A stretch of 64,000 nt of DNA from Streptomyces bottropensis ATCC 25435 (GTDB taxonomy: Bacteria; Actinomycetota; Actinomycetes; Streptomycetales; Streptomycetaceae). The translations under genes were made by a program, and so were the position numbers. Every line of letters begins with the position of its first letter. Within the stretch, counting starts at the first letter, position 1. The notes beneath the pieces were generated by a model, which saw only the letters and a program-made list of their open reading frames with translations, searched no databases and was not told the origin of the DNA. Location: NCBI RefSeq assembly GCF_000383595.1, contig NZ_KB911581.1:2176265-2240264 (forward strand), given 5' to 3'. Of the stretch, positions 53,563 through 63,060 are shown piece after piece.

Positions 53563-55686
53563 GTGACCGCCGATACGTCCGTGCCGTCCACAGCGCTGCT
53601 GACCGGAGCAGACCGGGACGGTTCCAACTACACCGCGCGGCACCTGCTCGTCCTCGAGGGGCTCGAGGCCGTGCGGAAGCGCCCCGGTATGTACATCGGC
53701 TCGACCGACAGTCGAGGCCTGATGCACTGTCTCTGGGAGATCATCGACAACTCCGTGGACGAGGCCCTCGGGGGGTACTGCGACCACATCGAGGTCATCC
53801 TCCACGACGACGCCTCCGTGGAGGTGCGGGACAACGGCCGGGGCATCCCGGTCGACGTCGAGCCCAAGACGGGCCTGTCCGGCGTCGAGGTCGTGATGAC
53901 CAAGCTGCACGCCGGCGGCAAGTTCGGCGGCGGCTCGTACGCCGCCTCCGGCGGTCTGCACGGCGTGGGCGCCTCCGTGGTGAACGCGCTCTCGGCCCGC
54001 CTCGACGTCGAGGTCGACCGCAACGGCGCCACGCACGCCATCAGCTTCCGGCGCGGGGTGCCCGGCGCCTTCGCGGGGCAGGGCGCGGACGCGAAGTTCG
54101 AGTCGGCCGGCGGCCTGCGCAAGGGCAAGCGGATCCCCAAGACGCGCACCGGCACACGCGTGCGGTACTGGGCCGACCGCCAGATCTTCCTCAAGGACGC
54201 CAAGCTCTCGCTGGAGCACCTGCACCAGCGCGCCCGCCAGACCGCCTTCCTCGTCCCCGGACTGACCATCGTCGTCCGGGACGAGTTGGGACTCGGTGAG
54301 GGCGGCAGCAAGGGCGAGGAGTCGTTCCGCTTCGACGGCGGCATCAGCGAGTTCTGTGAGTACCTGGCCTCCGACAAGCCGGTCTGCGATGTCCTCCGCT
54401 TCTCCGGGCAGGGCATCTTCAAGGAGACCGTGCCCGTCCTGGACGAGCACGGTCAGATGACGCCCACGCAGGTCACCCGCGAACTCGGTGTCGACGTCGC
54501 CATGCGCTGGGGCACCGGCTACGACACGACCCTCAAGTCGTTCGTGAACATCATCGCCACCCCCAAGGGCGGTACCCACGTCGCGGGCTTCGAGCAGGCC
54601 GTGGCCTCCACGATGAACGAGGTGCTGCGCGCCAAGAAGATGCTGCGCGTCGCCGAGGACGACGTCGTCAAGGACGATGCCCTGGAGGGTCTGACCGCCG
54701 TCGTCACGGTGCGTCTGGCCGAACCTCAGTTCGAGGGGCAGACCAAGGAGGTGCTCGGCACCTCGGCGGCCCGGCGCATCGTGACGCAGGTCGTCGCCAG
54801 GGAGCTCAAGGCGTTCCTGACCTCCACGAAGCGGGACGCCGCGGCTCAGGCGCGGGTCGTCATGGAGAAGGCCGTCGCCGCCGCGCGTACCCGTATCGCC
54901 GCACGTCAGCACAAGGACGCGCAGCGTCGCAAGACGGCGCTGGAGTCCTCGTCCCTGCCCGCCAAGCTCGCCGACTGCCGCAGTGACGACGTCGAGCGCA
55001 GCGAGCTGTTCATCGTGGAGGGCGACTCGGCGCTCGGCACGGCGAAGCTCGCGCGGAACTCCGAGTTCCAGGCGCTGCTGCCGATCCGGGGCAAGATCCT
55101 CAACGTCCAGAAGTCGTCCGTCACGGACATGCTCAAGAACGTCGAGTGCGGCGCGATCATCCAGGTCATAGGGGCCGGGTCCGGGCGTACGTTCGATATC
55201 GACGCGGCACGTTACGGCAAGATCATCATGATGACCGACGCCGATGTGGACGGGTCGCACATCCGGTGCCTGCTGCTGACCCTCTTCCAGCGGTACATGC
55301 GGCCGATGGTCGAGGCGGGACGGGTCTTCGCGGCCGTGCCGCCGCTGCACCGGATCGAGCTGGTCCAGCCGAAGAAGGGGCAGGACAAGTACGTCTACAC
55401 GTACTCGGACCGTGAGCTGCGCGACAGGCTGCTGGAGTTCCAGAGCAAGGGTGTCCGGTACAAGGACTCCATCCAGCGCTACAAGGGCCTCGGCGAGATG
55501 GACGCGGACCAGCTGGCGGAGACGACGATGGATCCGCGGCACCGGACGCTGCGTCGGATCAACCTGTCGGACCTGGAGGCGGCGGAGCAGGTGTTCGACC
55601 TGCTGATGGGGAACGACGTCGCGCCGCGCAAGGAGTTCATCTCCAGTTCGGCGGCTACGTTGGACCGGTCGCGCATCGACGCGTAG
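53563..55686 (+). CDS. parE: Type IIA topoisomerase subunit B (ParE, topoisomerase IV type)
   Basis: 707 residues from GTG 53563 (GAGGAG 8 bases upstream). GHKL ATPase with EIIDNSVDEALGG, RDNGRGIPV and GGLHGVGASVVNALS; transducer domain; TOPRIM with EGDSALGTAKLAR and MMTDADVDGSHIR; C-terminal RYKGLGEMDADQLAETTMDP. It is the second GyrB-like subunit of Streptomyces, which pairs with ParC to decatenate chromosomes, important at sporulation septation. No parC is in the window. Confidence 0.93.
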   Translation: MTADTSVPSTALLTGADRDGSNYTARHLLVLEGLEAVRKRPGMYIGSTDSRGLMHCLWEIIDNSVDEALGGYCDHIEVILHDDASVEVRDNGRGIPVDVEPKTGLSGVEVVMTKLHAGGKFGGGSYAASGGLHGVGASVVNALSARLDVEVDRNGATHAISFRRGVPGAFAGQGADAKFESAGGLRKGKRIPKTRTGTRVRYWADRQIFLKDAKLSLEHLHQRARQTAFLVPGLTIVVRDELGLGEGGSKGEESFRFDGGISEFCEYLASDKPVCDVLRFSGQGIFKETVPVLDEHGQMTPTQVTRELGVDVAMRWGTGYDTTLKSFVNIIATPKGGTHVAGFEQAVASTMNEVLRAKKMLRVAEDDVVKDDALEGLTAVVTVRLAEPQFEGQTKEVLGTSAARRIVTQVVARELKAFLTSTKRDAAAQARVVMEKAVAAARTRIAARQHKDAQRRKTALESSSLPAKLADCRSDDVERSELFIVEGDSALGTAKLARNSEFQALLPIRGKILNVQKSSVTDMLKNVECGAIIQVIGAGSGRTFDIDAARYGKIIMMTDADVDGSHIRCLLLTLFQRYMRPMVEAGRVFAAVPPLHRIELVQPKKGQDKYVYTYSDRELRDRLLEFQSKGVRYKDSIQRYKGLGEMDADQLAETTMDPRHRTLRRINLSDLEAAEQVFDLLMGNDVAPRKEFISSSAATLDRSRIDA

Positions 55687-56134
55687 GCGCTGCGCTGGGC
55701 TGGGCTTGGGCGAGGGTGCCTGGGCCGGCCGTGTTCTGGCTTGGCCCGGCCCGGTCTGAGGGTGGGCGGTCTGGCTTGGGTCCCGTTCGGCTGGGGCCGG
55801 GTCGGGGGCTGGGATGCCGTCCGGCTCGGGCCGGGCGCCTTCGGTGGTTGGGGGTCGGCGGCGTGCAGGGGGTATCCGTCCTCGGAACGGCGCCGAGTCG
55901 GTCGGCTGGGAGGCGCGGGGCGTTGACGCGCCGACCGCTGCGGGCGGACACCACCCGGCACGCCCCCTTCGCGCCGTACGCGGTCGGCCGTCGTGCGTGC
56001 CTTCGGGTCATGGATTGGGGGCGCGAGTTCTTCGTTCTGTCCGAGTGGGGGAGGCTGGCCGGGGTTTCACCTGATGGGGTGAAGAATCGTGAAGAGGTAC
56101 GTCGAGGGTCTATCTGTTCTGGCCATGCTTGGGC
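55687..56134. other. Low-complexity interval after parE
   Basis: 448 bp rich in GGGCTGG/GGCCCGG-type runs with no gene, no clear dyad and no recognisable terminator. Confidence 0.55.
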
Positions 56135-56674
56135 ATGCAGTCAAGCACCGGCCGTCCCCGCCGACGCGGGGGTGGTTCTGAGAGCCCGGTTGAGCAGCAC
56201 GTGGGGCACGTCCTCGACGACGAGGACGTGCGGTTCGACGATCCCTGGTACGACGCGCTGGCCTCCGGCTGGGGGGAGTTGGACGGCACGGGCGAGTCGG
56301 CCCCGGTCGTGGCCGAGGCGCGGGAGGGCCAGGTCGGGGGTGCGGCCGAGGTGTACCTGGAGGTCCAGCGGAGCGCCGCCTTCCAGGAGGTGCGCAGCCG
56401 TTACCGCAGATTCGTGATCCCGGGTGTCGCCGTCTTCTTCAGCTGGTACCTCGCGTACGTCGTGACGGCGACGACGGCCCCGGGGCTGATGGCGCGGCCG
56501 GTGGCGGGCGCGGTGAACGTGGCCATGCTGGCGGGGCTCGGGCAGTTCCTCACGACGTTCCTGTTCACCTGGGCGTACGCGCGGCATGCCCGGCTGCGCC
56601 GGGACCGGGCGGCGCTCGATCTGCGCTGGGACACCCAGGAGTTGACGCGTGGCGTCCGAGGGGGCGAGCGGTGA
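56135..56674 (+). CDS. DUF485 membrane protein
   Basis: 179 residues from ATG 56135. About 85 acidic N-terminal residues, then YLEVQRSAAFQEVRSRYRRFVIPGVAVFFSWYL, the DUF485 signature, with two predicted membrane segments (about 93-113 and 127-150). DUF485 (YjcH) proteins are encoded beside and support ActP-type acetate symporters. Its TGA overlaps the GTG of the symporter gene (GTGA), implying translational coupling. Confidence 0.88.
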   Translation: MQSSTGRPRRRGGGSESPVEQHVGHVLDDEDVRFDDPWYDALASGWGELDGTGESAPVVAEAREGQVGGAAEVYLEVQRSAAFQEVRSRYRRFVIPGVAVFFSWYLAYVVTATTAPGLMARPVAGAVNVAMLAGLGQFLTTFLFTWAYARHARLRRDRAALDLRWDTQELTRGVRGGER

Positions 56675-58263
56675 CCGCCGACCATCAGACGCTGGCACTG
56701 CTGCTGTTCAGCGCGTTCGTGGCGGTCACCTTGGGCATCACGACATGGGTGAGCCGTCACCGGCACGGCTCGGCGGAGGAGTTCTACGCCGGGGGGCGGC
56801 TGTTCTCGCCGATGGAGAATGGTTTTGCCATCGCGGGCGACTACATGTCCGCCGCGTCCTTCCTCGGGATCTCAGGTCTCATCGCGCTCTTCGGGTACGA
56901 CGGGCTGCTCTACTCGGTGGGTTTCCTGGTCGCCTGGCTCGTGGTGCTGTTCCTGGTGGCCGAACTGGTGCGCAACTGCGGGCGGTTCACGCTCGCCGAC
57001 GTGGTCGCGGCCCGGATGAGCGAGCGGCCGGTGCGGATCGCCGCGGGAACTTCCTCGGTGACCGTGTCCGTTCTGTACCTGGTGGCGCAGATGGTGGGAG
57101 CGGGCACCCTCGTCGCGCTGCTGTTGGGGGGAGAGAGCGAGGCGGCGCAGGCCTGGACGGTCATCGGGGTCGGCGCGCTCATGGTCGTCTATGTGTCGTT
57201 GGGAGGGATGCGGGCCACCACCTGGATCCAGATCGTGAAAGCGGTCCTGCTGATGGGCGGGGCGACCGCGCTGACCGTGCTCGTACTGCTGCGGTTCCAC
57301 GGCGACTTCAACCAGTTGCTGCGGACGGCCGCCGAGCGCAGCGGACACGGTGACGCGTTCCTCGCACCCGGGCTGAAGTACGGCGGTGACTGGGTCGCGC
57401 GCTTCGACTTCATCAGTCTCGGACTCGCGCTGGTCCTCGGCACGGCCGGGCTGCCGCACATCCTGTCGCGCTTCTACACGGTGCCCACCGCGCGGGCCGC
57501 GCGCCGCTCGGTGGTCTGGTCGATCGGTCTGATCGGCGGCTTCTACCTGATGACGATCGTGCTGGGCTTCGGCGCGGCCGCCGTGGTCGGCCCTCAGGCG
57601 GTACGGGGTTCCAACGCGGCCGGCAACACCGCTGTGCCGTTGCTGGCCCTCGATCTGGGCGGTGGCGTGGACTCCACCGGCGGAACGGTTCTGTTCGCGA
57701 TCGTCGCCGCCATCGCCTTCGCCACGATTCTCGCGGTCGTCGCCGGTATCACCCTCGCGTCGTCGGCGTCCGTCGCCCATGACCTGTACGCGTCGTTGCG
57801 GCGCAGACGATCGAAGCCGCGCAGCGAGGTCGCCGTGGCACGTACGGCCGCCGTCGGGATCGGCATGCTCGCGATCGGGCTCGGGCTGCTCGCCAAGGAT
57901 CTCAACGTGGCCTTCCTCGTCGGCCTCGCCTTCGCGGTCGCCGCCTCCGCCAACCTGCCCGTACTGCTGTACTCGCTGTTCTGGCGCGGCTTCACCACAC
58001 GCGGCGCGGTGTGGTCCGTGTACGGCGGACTCGTCCCCTCCCTGGTCCTCGTGCTGCTGTCGCCCGTCGTGTCGGGCAGCGCCGACTCGTTGTTCCCCGG
58101 CCTGGACTTCCAGGTCTTCCCGTTGCAGAACCCCGGCCTCGTCTCCATCCCGTTGGGATTCCTCGCGGGCTGGCTCGGTACGGTCCTGTCGGCCGAGCCG
58201 CCGGACGAGGCCAAGCACGCGGAGACCGAGGTGCGTTCGCTGACGGGCGCCGGGGCGGTGTGA
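56671..58263 (+). CDS. Sodium:solute symporter, acetate (ActP) type
   Basis: 530 residues, GTG 56671 overlapping the DUF485 stop by four bases. About 13 predicted membrane helices; SSS motifs FYAGGRLFSPMENGFAIAGDYMSAASFLG near the N terminus and GTAGLPHILSRFYTVP in the middle, both as in ActP. Predicted Na+-driven uptake of acetate or another short monocarboxylate. The convergent CitA/CitB-like two-component pair 45 bp away may control it (inference). Confidence 0.9.
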   Translation: MTADHQTLALLLFSAFVAVTLGITTWVSRHRHGSAEEFYAGGRLFSPMENGFAIAGDYMSAASFLGISGLIALFGYDGLLYSVGFLVAWLVVLFLVAELVRNCGRFTLADVVAARMSERPVRIAAGTSSVTVSVLYLVAQMVGAGTLVALLLGGESEAAQAWTVIGVGALMVVYVSLGGMRATTWIQIVKAVLLMGGATALTVLVLLRFHGDFNQLLRTAAERSGHGDAFLAPGLKYGGDWVARFDFISLGLALVLGTAGLPHILSRFYTVPTARAARRSVVWSIGLIGGFYLMTIVLGFGAAAVVGPQAVRGSNAAGNTAVPLLALDLGGGVDSTGGTVLFAIVAAIAFATILAVVAGITLASSASVAHDLYASLRRRRSKPRSEVAVARTAAVGIGMLAIGLGLLAKDLNVAFLVGLAFAVAASANLPVLLYSLFWRGFTTRGAVWSVYGGLVPSLVLVLLSPVVSGSADSLFPGLDFQVFPLQNPGLVSIPLGFLAGWLGTVLSAEPPDEAKHAETEVRSLTGAGAV

Positions 58264-58308
58264 GAGCGAGGGGCGCCTACGACGACGTGGCGGTCGGCCA
58301 GGGGCTTC

Positions 58309-58989
58309 TCAGGGGCGGGTCGCCCATGCGTAACGGTGCTCCGGGCGGCCGGCGTCCCCGTACTTGAGGGTCAGGCGGGCCCGTCCCGTGCGCTCCAGGA
58401 GCTTCAGATAGCGCTGGGCGGTCTGGCGGCTCAGTCCGGTCCGGTCGGCGATCTCCTGGGCGGACAGCGGCCCCTCGGCGGTCATCAGGGCACGGCGTAC
58501 CAGCTCGGTGGTGGTGGGGGAGTGGCCCTTGGGCAGGTCCGGCTCGCCGCCCGCCGAGAGCGCGCCGAAGATCCGGTCCACCTCCGCCTGTTCGGCCTCG
58601 CCGCCACCGTCCAGGGTGCGCCGCAGCTCCGCGTACGCCTCCAGCTTCGCCCGCAGCCCGGCGAACGCGAACGGCTTGACCAGGTACTGGAGCGCGCCCT
58701 GGCGCATCGCCGCCTGGACGGTCGAGACGTCTCGGGCCGCCGTCACCATGATCACGTCGCTCTGGTGACCCCGGCGCCGCATCTCCTGGACCACCATGAG
58801 CCCCGTGTCGTCCGGCAGATAGTGGTCCAGCAGGACCAGGTCCACGTGCGGCAGCGTCTCCAGGCGGTGCAACGCCTCGGCCGCGCTGTGGGCCACACCG
58901 GCGACGTGGAAACCGGCGACCTTCTCCACGTAGGCGGCGTTGACGCGGGCGACTCTGGTGTCGTCGTCCACGATCAGGACCTCGATCAT
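58309..58989 (-). CDS. Response regulator, CitB/DcuR type
   Basis: 226 residues. Receiver domain with VLIVDDD (about 4-10), phospho-acceptor Asp in LVLLDHYLPD (about residue 55) and VKPF with the conserved Lys (about 106). C-terminal winged HTH (PLSAQEIADRTGLSRQTAQRYLKLLE) as in CitB/DpiA. Its start overlaps the kinase stop in ATGA, so kinase and regulator are coupled. Expected to activate transport of an organic acid. Confidence 0.93.
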   Translation of the reverse strand: MIEVLIVDDDTRVARVNAAYVEKVAGFHVAGVAHSAAEALHRLETLPHVDLVLLDHYLPDDTGLMVVQEMRRRGHQSDVIMVTAARDVSTVQAAMRQGALQYLVKPFAFAGLRAKLEAYAELRRTLDGGGEAEQAEVDRIFGALSAGGEPDLPKGHSPTTTELVRRALMTAEGPLSAQEIADRTGLSRQTAQRYLKLLERTGRARLTLKYGDAGRPEHRYAWATRP

Positions 58990-60755
58990 CGCGGCTCCTT
59001 GTCGGCGGCTCTGCCGGCGGCTTCGGGCTCCCGCGCGGGGCCAGGCCGGCCTTCGTGACCGGCGATCGGCTCGTCCTGCCGCGCCGGTCGGTCCTCGGGT
59101 GCCACAGGGGTGGGCGTGGGTGCGGGCACCGGCGTCCCCGGGCCGTGCTCCGAGAGCGCGTCGGGCAGGACGACGGTGAACTCCGCGCCGCCGCCCGCCG
59201 CCTCCGTGACCCGGGCGCTGCCGCCCTGCCGCTCGGCGAGCCTGCGCACCAGACTGAGGCCGATGCCGCGCTCGCGATGGACGGGCGGCGTCTTGGTGGA
59301 CCAGCCCTCGGTGAAGATCAACTCCCGCTTGTCGGGCGGGACTCCGGGGCCCGTGTCGCGCACCCGGAGGATCGCCGTGCGCCCCTCGGCGCGCAGATCG
59401 ACCTCCACGCGCGCGTGCGGCGTGCCCGCGACGGCGTCCAGGGCGTTGTCGACCAGGTTGCCGACGACGGTGACGAGCCCACGCGGGTCGATCAGCCGGT
59501 CCGGCAGCATCGTGCCGTCCGCGACCGCGAGGGCCACCCCGCGCTCGGCCGCGACGGTCGCCTTGCCCACCAGGACCGCGGCGAGCAGCGGATCGTGGAT
59601 CTTCTCGGTGACCTGCTCGGCGGTGGCCCGGTGGTCGCCGACGACCTCGCCGACGAACTCCACGGCCTCGTCGTACATCTCCAGTTCGAGCAGGCCGAGG
59701 AGGGTGTGCATCCGGTTGGCGTGCTCGTGGTCCTGGGCGCGCAGGGCGTCGGTCAGGCCGCGCGTGGAGTCCAGTTCACGGCCGAGCTGCTCCAGTTCGG
59801 TGCGGTCGCGCAGGGTGGCGACGGCGCCTCCGTCGTCGGTGGGCATGCGGTTGGCGACCAGTACGCGCTGACCGCGCACGGTCAGGAGGTCGGTGCCCGT
59901 GACCCGGCCCGCCAGCACATCCGTCGTACGGCCGGCGCCGAGCGCCTCGTCGAGCGATCGGCCGACCGCCTCGTCGCCGATCCCGAGCAGCCGCCGCGCC
60001 TCGTCGTTCAGCAGGCGTACGCGACCGGCGCGATCCAGCGCGACCACGCCCTCCCGGATGCCGTGCAGCATCGCCTCGCGCTCCGCGAGCAGCCCCGCGA
60101 TATCGGAGAAGGCCAGGTCACGGGTCTGACGGTGGACCCGTCGGGAGATGAGGTACGCGGCCAGCGCCCCGACCGCCATGGCCCCGCCCGCGTATGCCAG
60201 GAGCCCGGGGATCGCGTGAATCAGCCGGGCGCGCACGCTGTCGTATTCGATGCCCACCGAGACGGCGCCGACGATCCTCCCGTCGGCGTCACGCAGCGGC
60301 ACCTTGCCCCGGGCGGAGCGTCCCAGGGTGCCCGAGTCGATCTCCATGACCTCGTGACCGGCCAGGGCGCGGCGCGGGTCGGTCGAGACGAGCCCGCCGA
60401 TCTCCGCGGGGTCCGGGTGCGACCAGCGCACTCCGACCCGGTCCAGCACGACCACGTACTCGGCTCCGCTGGCCTTCCTGATCCGCTCGGCCTCTACCTG
60501 GACGGGGCCGTGCACGGACGGCCGCGTCGACACCAGGTCCTCCGCGATCTGCGGCTGGGCGGCGGTGGTCTGCGCGATCGCGAGGGCCCGCCGCATCGCC
60601 TGGTCGTCCAGCTGTTCGCTGAGCGGCGCGAGGAACAGCCCGGTCGCGAGGACGGCGACACCGGCGGCGATCGCCACCTGCATCAGCAGGACCTGCGAGA
60701 ACACCCGCCGCGGCATACCGAGACGCAGGCGGCGCGCGGGGGGAGTGGGGCTCAT
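58986..60755 (-). CDS. Sensor histidine kinase, CitA/DcuS type
   Basis: 589 residues from ATG 60755. Two membrane helices (about 20-42 and 175-200) frame an extracytoplasmic PAS-like sensor; a cytoplasmic PAS domain follows (GIREGVVALDRAGRVRLLNDEARR). The phospho-acceptor box is DHEHANRMHTLLGLL; ATPase boxes VGNLVDNALDAV, DTGPGVP and GIGLSLV. A ~65-residue Pro/Glu-rich tail ends the protein. TACCGT lies 7 bp before the start and no Shine-Dalgarno is present, so the mRNA may be leaderless. Likely senses a di- or tricarboxylate. Confidence 0.92.
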   Translation of the reverse strand: MSPTPPARRLRLGMPRRVFSQVLLMQVAIAAGVAVLATGLFLAPLSEQLDDQAMRRALAIAQTTAAQPQIAEDLVSTRPSVHGPVQVEAERIRKASGAEYVVVLDRVGVRWSHPDPAEIGGLVSTDPRRALAGHEVMEIDSGTLGRSARGKVPLRDADGRIVGAVSVGIEYDSVRARLIHAIPGLLAYAGGAMAVGALAAYLISRRVHRQTRDLAFSDIAGLLAEREAMLHGIREGVVALDRAGRVRLLNDEARRLLGIGDEAVGRSLDEALGAGRTTDVLAGRVTGTDLLTVRGQRVLVANRMPTDDGGAVATLRDRTELEQLGRELDSTRGLTDALRAQDHEHANRMHTLLGLLELEMYDEAVEFVGEVVGDHRATAEQVTEKIHDPLLAAVLVGKATVAAERGVALAVADGTMLPDRLIDPRGLVTVVGNLVDNALDAVAGTPHARVEVDLRAEGRTAILRVRDTGPGVPPDKRELIFTEGWSTKTPPVHRERGIGLSLVRRLAERQGGSARVTEAAGGGAEFTVVLPDALSEHGPGTPVPAPTPTPVAPEDRPARQDEPIAGHEGRPGPAREPEAAGRAADKEPR

Positions 60756-60886
60756 ACCCAAGACGGTACGTGGACAGGGTGGGCCGGTCGTAGAGGGGTG
60801 TGGCGTGGATCTCAGGCACCGGGTGTTTCTACGACGGCGACGGGACGAGGCGGGGGCTGTGTCCGTGCCCGCTGGTGCCCGGACCG

Positions 60887-61825
60887 CTAGTGTGCGGCCG
60901 CGATCGGCGACAGCTCTCGTACGGTCAGTACGTCCAACCGCGCCGGGGAGCCCAGCGGGGAGCCGCAGCTCTCCGGGCGGGGCGGCTGGGCGGCACCCTG
61001 AACGACGGCGACGGTCCAGCGGCGGCCGTCGGTGTGGGCGACGGTCACCTCCCACCGAGGAGCCGAGCCGTCCGTGCGCAGGACGGTGAGCGCGGCGGCC
61101 GCGTCCTCCCCGGTCTCGGTGCGCACCGCCAGCTCGGCCGCCTGGCCGGGACGCTCCCAGGCGGAGTTGCCCCGGCACCCCCCGGTCACGACACGGCCCT
61201 CCCGTACGCCGTGGAGGACTTCCTTGACGTGGTGTGCCTCCGCGCGGCCGTACACGTACCCGAAGGGGAGCACGAGCAGGGTGGGGGAGAAGCGGTGACC
61301 ACCCAGATGGGTGACCTCCCAGGTGCCCTCGACCCCCGAGGCGGCCAGTTCGGCGGCGAGCGGCCGGCCGAGGAGGGCGCAGCACCGGTCGCGCTTGCCG
61401 TTGGTGCAGACGAGCGCCAGGGGGGCGCCGGTGTGGGGCCGCCCCCGCAGAGCCGTTGCGAAGGTGCGGTGGTCGCCCTGGCCGAGGGCGGCGAAGTCGA
61501 GACCGAGCAGTTCGTGGGGGTCGGACGTCGTGGCGGTGTGCAGCCAGACGTTCCCGGGGACGGTGTGCGCCACGTACACCCGGCGCTCGCGGATCTCACG
61601 GCAGTCCGCGTGGCGGCCGGGACGCCGGATGAGCGCCACGCGTACGCCGGTGCCCTCGGCCGCGGCTTCGAGGGCACGGCCGAGCACGGGGTCGAGATGG
61701 CTGGAGGTGAGCGCCTTGACGCCCCAGGGGCCGGGCTGTTCCAGCAGCAGCCATGTCCTCGCCGTGGCGGCGGTCCCGGCGAGAGGCTCGCCGAGATGTC
61801 GGGACGCGGATGTGCACGTACTCAC
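60887..61825 (-). CDS. Sucrase/ferredoxin-like (Suc/Fer-like, thioredoxin-fold Fe-S) protein
   Basis: 312 residues from GTG 61825. Family motifs: WLLLEQPGPWG near residue 25, CTNGKRDRCCALLGRPLAAEL with three Cys (about 140-150), THLGGHRFSPTLLVLPFGYVYG and GGCRGNS. Thioredoxin-like [2Fe-2S] ferredoxin relatives, expected cytoplasmic redox role. A 16/19 match to the DmdR/IdeR iron box (61826-61844) covers the predicted -10 TAGGCT 7 bp upstream of the start, so it should be repressed by iron and translated from a leaderless mRNA. Possibly linked to reductive release of iron from siderophores (inference). Confidence 0.85.
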   Translation of the reverse strand: MSTCTSASRHLGEPLAGTAATARTWLLLEQPGPWGVKALTSSHLDPVLGRALEAAAEGTGVRVALIRRPGRHADCREIRERRVYVAHTVPGNVWLHTATTSDPHELLGLDFAALGQGDHRTFATALRGRPHTGAPLALVCTNGKRDRCCALLGRPLAAELAASGVEGTWEVTHLGGHRFSPTLLVLPFGYVYGRAEAHHVKEVLHGVREGRVVTGGCRGNSAWERPGQAAELAVRTETGEDAAAALTVLRTDGSAPRWEVTVAHTDGRRWTVAVVQGAAQPPRPESCGSPLGSPARLDVLTVRELSPIAAAH

Positions 61826-61844
61826 AGAGGTGAGCCTAACCTGA
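61826..61844 (-). promoter_or_regulatory. DmdR/IdeR-type iron box overlapping the -10
   Basis: The plus strand reads AGAGGTGAGCCTAACCTGA, matching TTAGGTGAGCCTAACCTAA at 16 of 19 positions. On the minus strand it contains TAGGCT, 7 bp before the GTG start of the sucrase/ferredoxin-like gene. Confidence 0.8.
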
Positions 61845-62052
61845 CTCGCGTCCGGGCGGCTTCCGGAGGGGCCGAAGGAGTGTGCGGAGGGCTGCGCGAA
61901 GGCCGAGAAAGGGGCTTGGGGCTGGGGCCCGGGGAACTGGGTCCGGGGGCTGGGGCCCGGTTTATTGCCGACGGGTGAGAGATCAGACCCGGTCGAGCGG
62001 TCCGGCGGCGCGAGGGGCCCGCGCTGTAGTGCAGGCGAGCCCCCGTTCAGGA

Positions 62053-62310
62053 TCAGGCGTCGGGGATGTCCGACTTTGCCCGGATGAGAGTGTCGCGGCT
62101 GATGACCACGATCCTCTCGTAGTCAGCGCGCGAGGCGTCGACAGGAAGCTCGGGGTCGAGTCTCTCTGTCTGGTCGGTCCCGATCACTGCGAAGTTGCCA
62201 TCCTGCAGTTCGAAGATGTCTGGGCATGTCTGCCCCGCGGCACTGCCCCTCTCACGAGGGGACGCACCGATGCGGCGCACGATTTTCAACGGGTTCGATC
62301 CTTGAATCAT
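62053..62310 (-). CDS. Small conserved hypothetical protein
   Basis: 85 residues from ATG 62310 (MIQGSNPLKIVRRIG). Contains CPDIFELQDGNFAVIGTDQT and YERIVVISRDTLIRAKSDIPDA, a pattern I remember from small Streptomyces proteins of unknown function that often accompany regulator genes. No Shine-Dalgarno; a TTATCA-like element lies 8-13 bases upstream. Downstream of the DUF6082 gene on the same strand, 192 bp away. Confidence 0.65.
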   Translation of the reverse strand: MIQGSNPLKIVRRIGASPRERGSAAGQTCPDIFELQDGNFAVIGTDQTERLDPELPVDASRADYERIVVISRDTLIRAKSDIPDA

Positions 62311-62424
62311 GAGTAGTGATAACGAGCGGGCCAAACTTAGCCGCATGAAGCCGGTTGATGCGCATGCATCCAAGGTGCGCTGGAGTGAAGGCGGAGGTAG
62401 GGGTCGCGCTGTGGGGGGGCGAGC

Positions 62425-62499
62425 GCCGTGGGGGTGAAGGCTGCGGGAGCGAGGGCCGTGGGAGCGAGCGCCGTGGGGCTGAGGGCCGTAGGGGCGTGG
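62425..62499. repeat. Five imperfect 15-bp tandem units
   Basis: Units of the type GCCGTGGGAGCGAGG (62425-62439, 62440-62454, 62455-62469, 62470-62484, 62485-62499), just downstream of the DUF6082 stop. Confidence 0.85.
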
Positions 62500-62502
62500 A
62501 TC

Positions 62503-63060
62503 CTATTCGGCGGGCGGCTCGCCCACGACCCACCACTCGTCCGTGCTCGCGTCCTCCAGATCGCTGATCAGGGCGTCGACCATCCTGCCGATCTCCGACT
62601 CCTCCGACCCCTCTTTCAGGCTCGACCGGTGGTGTCGTGTGGCGGCCCAGTAGTCGCGCATGAGGGTGCTCTGGAAGATGCCGCGGAGGTGTCCGTACAA
62701 CTCGGCCCGGCTGAAGACGCCCACCCGGTAGCCCTGGAGGACGTGGGTGTAGAGGAGGTTGGCGAAGAGGTACTGCCGCTGCCTGTCGGTGGACAGTTCC
62801 TCCTCATAGGCGTTCAGGACCGGAAGGAGTGTCGGGTCCGCTGCCGCCTTCATGACCAGGTCGACGTTGTGCTGCTGATAGCTGATCAGGGCGGCACGCT
62901 GCTCGGTCTCGCGCTCCAGCCGTTCCAGCCGTTCCAGGCGTCGAAGTACGGTGCGGACGCGCCGCTCCACGGCGACCGCGCCCAGCGCTCCCACCAGGAA
63001 GGCGAAGCCCGCTGCTGCGGCGGGGCCGATTCCCCGCGCCCCAAGATTCTGTGTGGCCAT
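62503..63060 (-). CDS. DUF6082-type membrane-associated protein
   Basis: 185 residues from ATG 63060 with a G-rich stretch 6 bases upstream. One N-terminal membrane segment (AAAAGFAFLVGALGAVAV), a charged coiled-coil (RVRTVLRRLERLERLERETEQ), then a helical domain (DLVMKAAADPTLLPVLNAYEEEL ... TLMRDYWAATRHHR) typical of DUF6082 proteins of Streptomyces. Function unknown. Divergent from the CobW-type gene. Confidence 0.75.
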   Translation of the reverse strand: MATQNLGARGIGPAAAAGFAFLVGALGAVAVERRVRTVLRRLERLERLERETEQRAALISYQQHNVDLVMKAAADPTLLPVLNAYEEELSTDRQRQYLFANLLYTHVLQGYRVGVFSRAELYGHLRGIFQSTLMRDYWAATRHHRSSLKEGSEESEIGRMVDALISDLEDASTDEWWVVGEPPAE

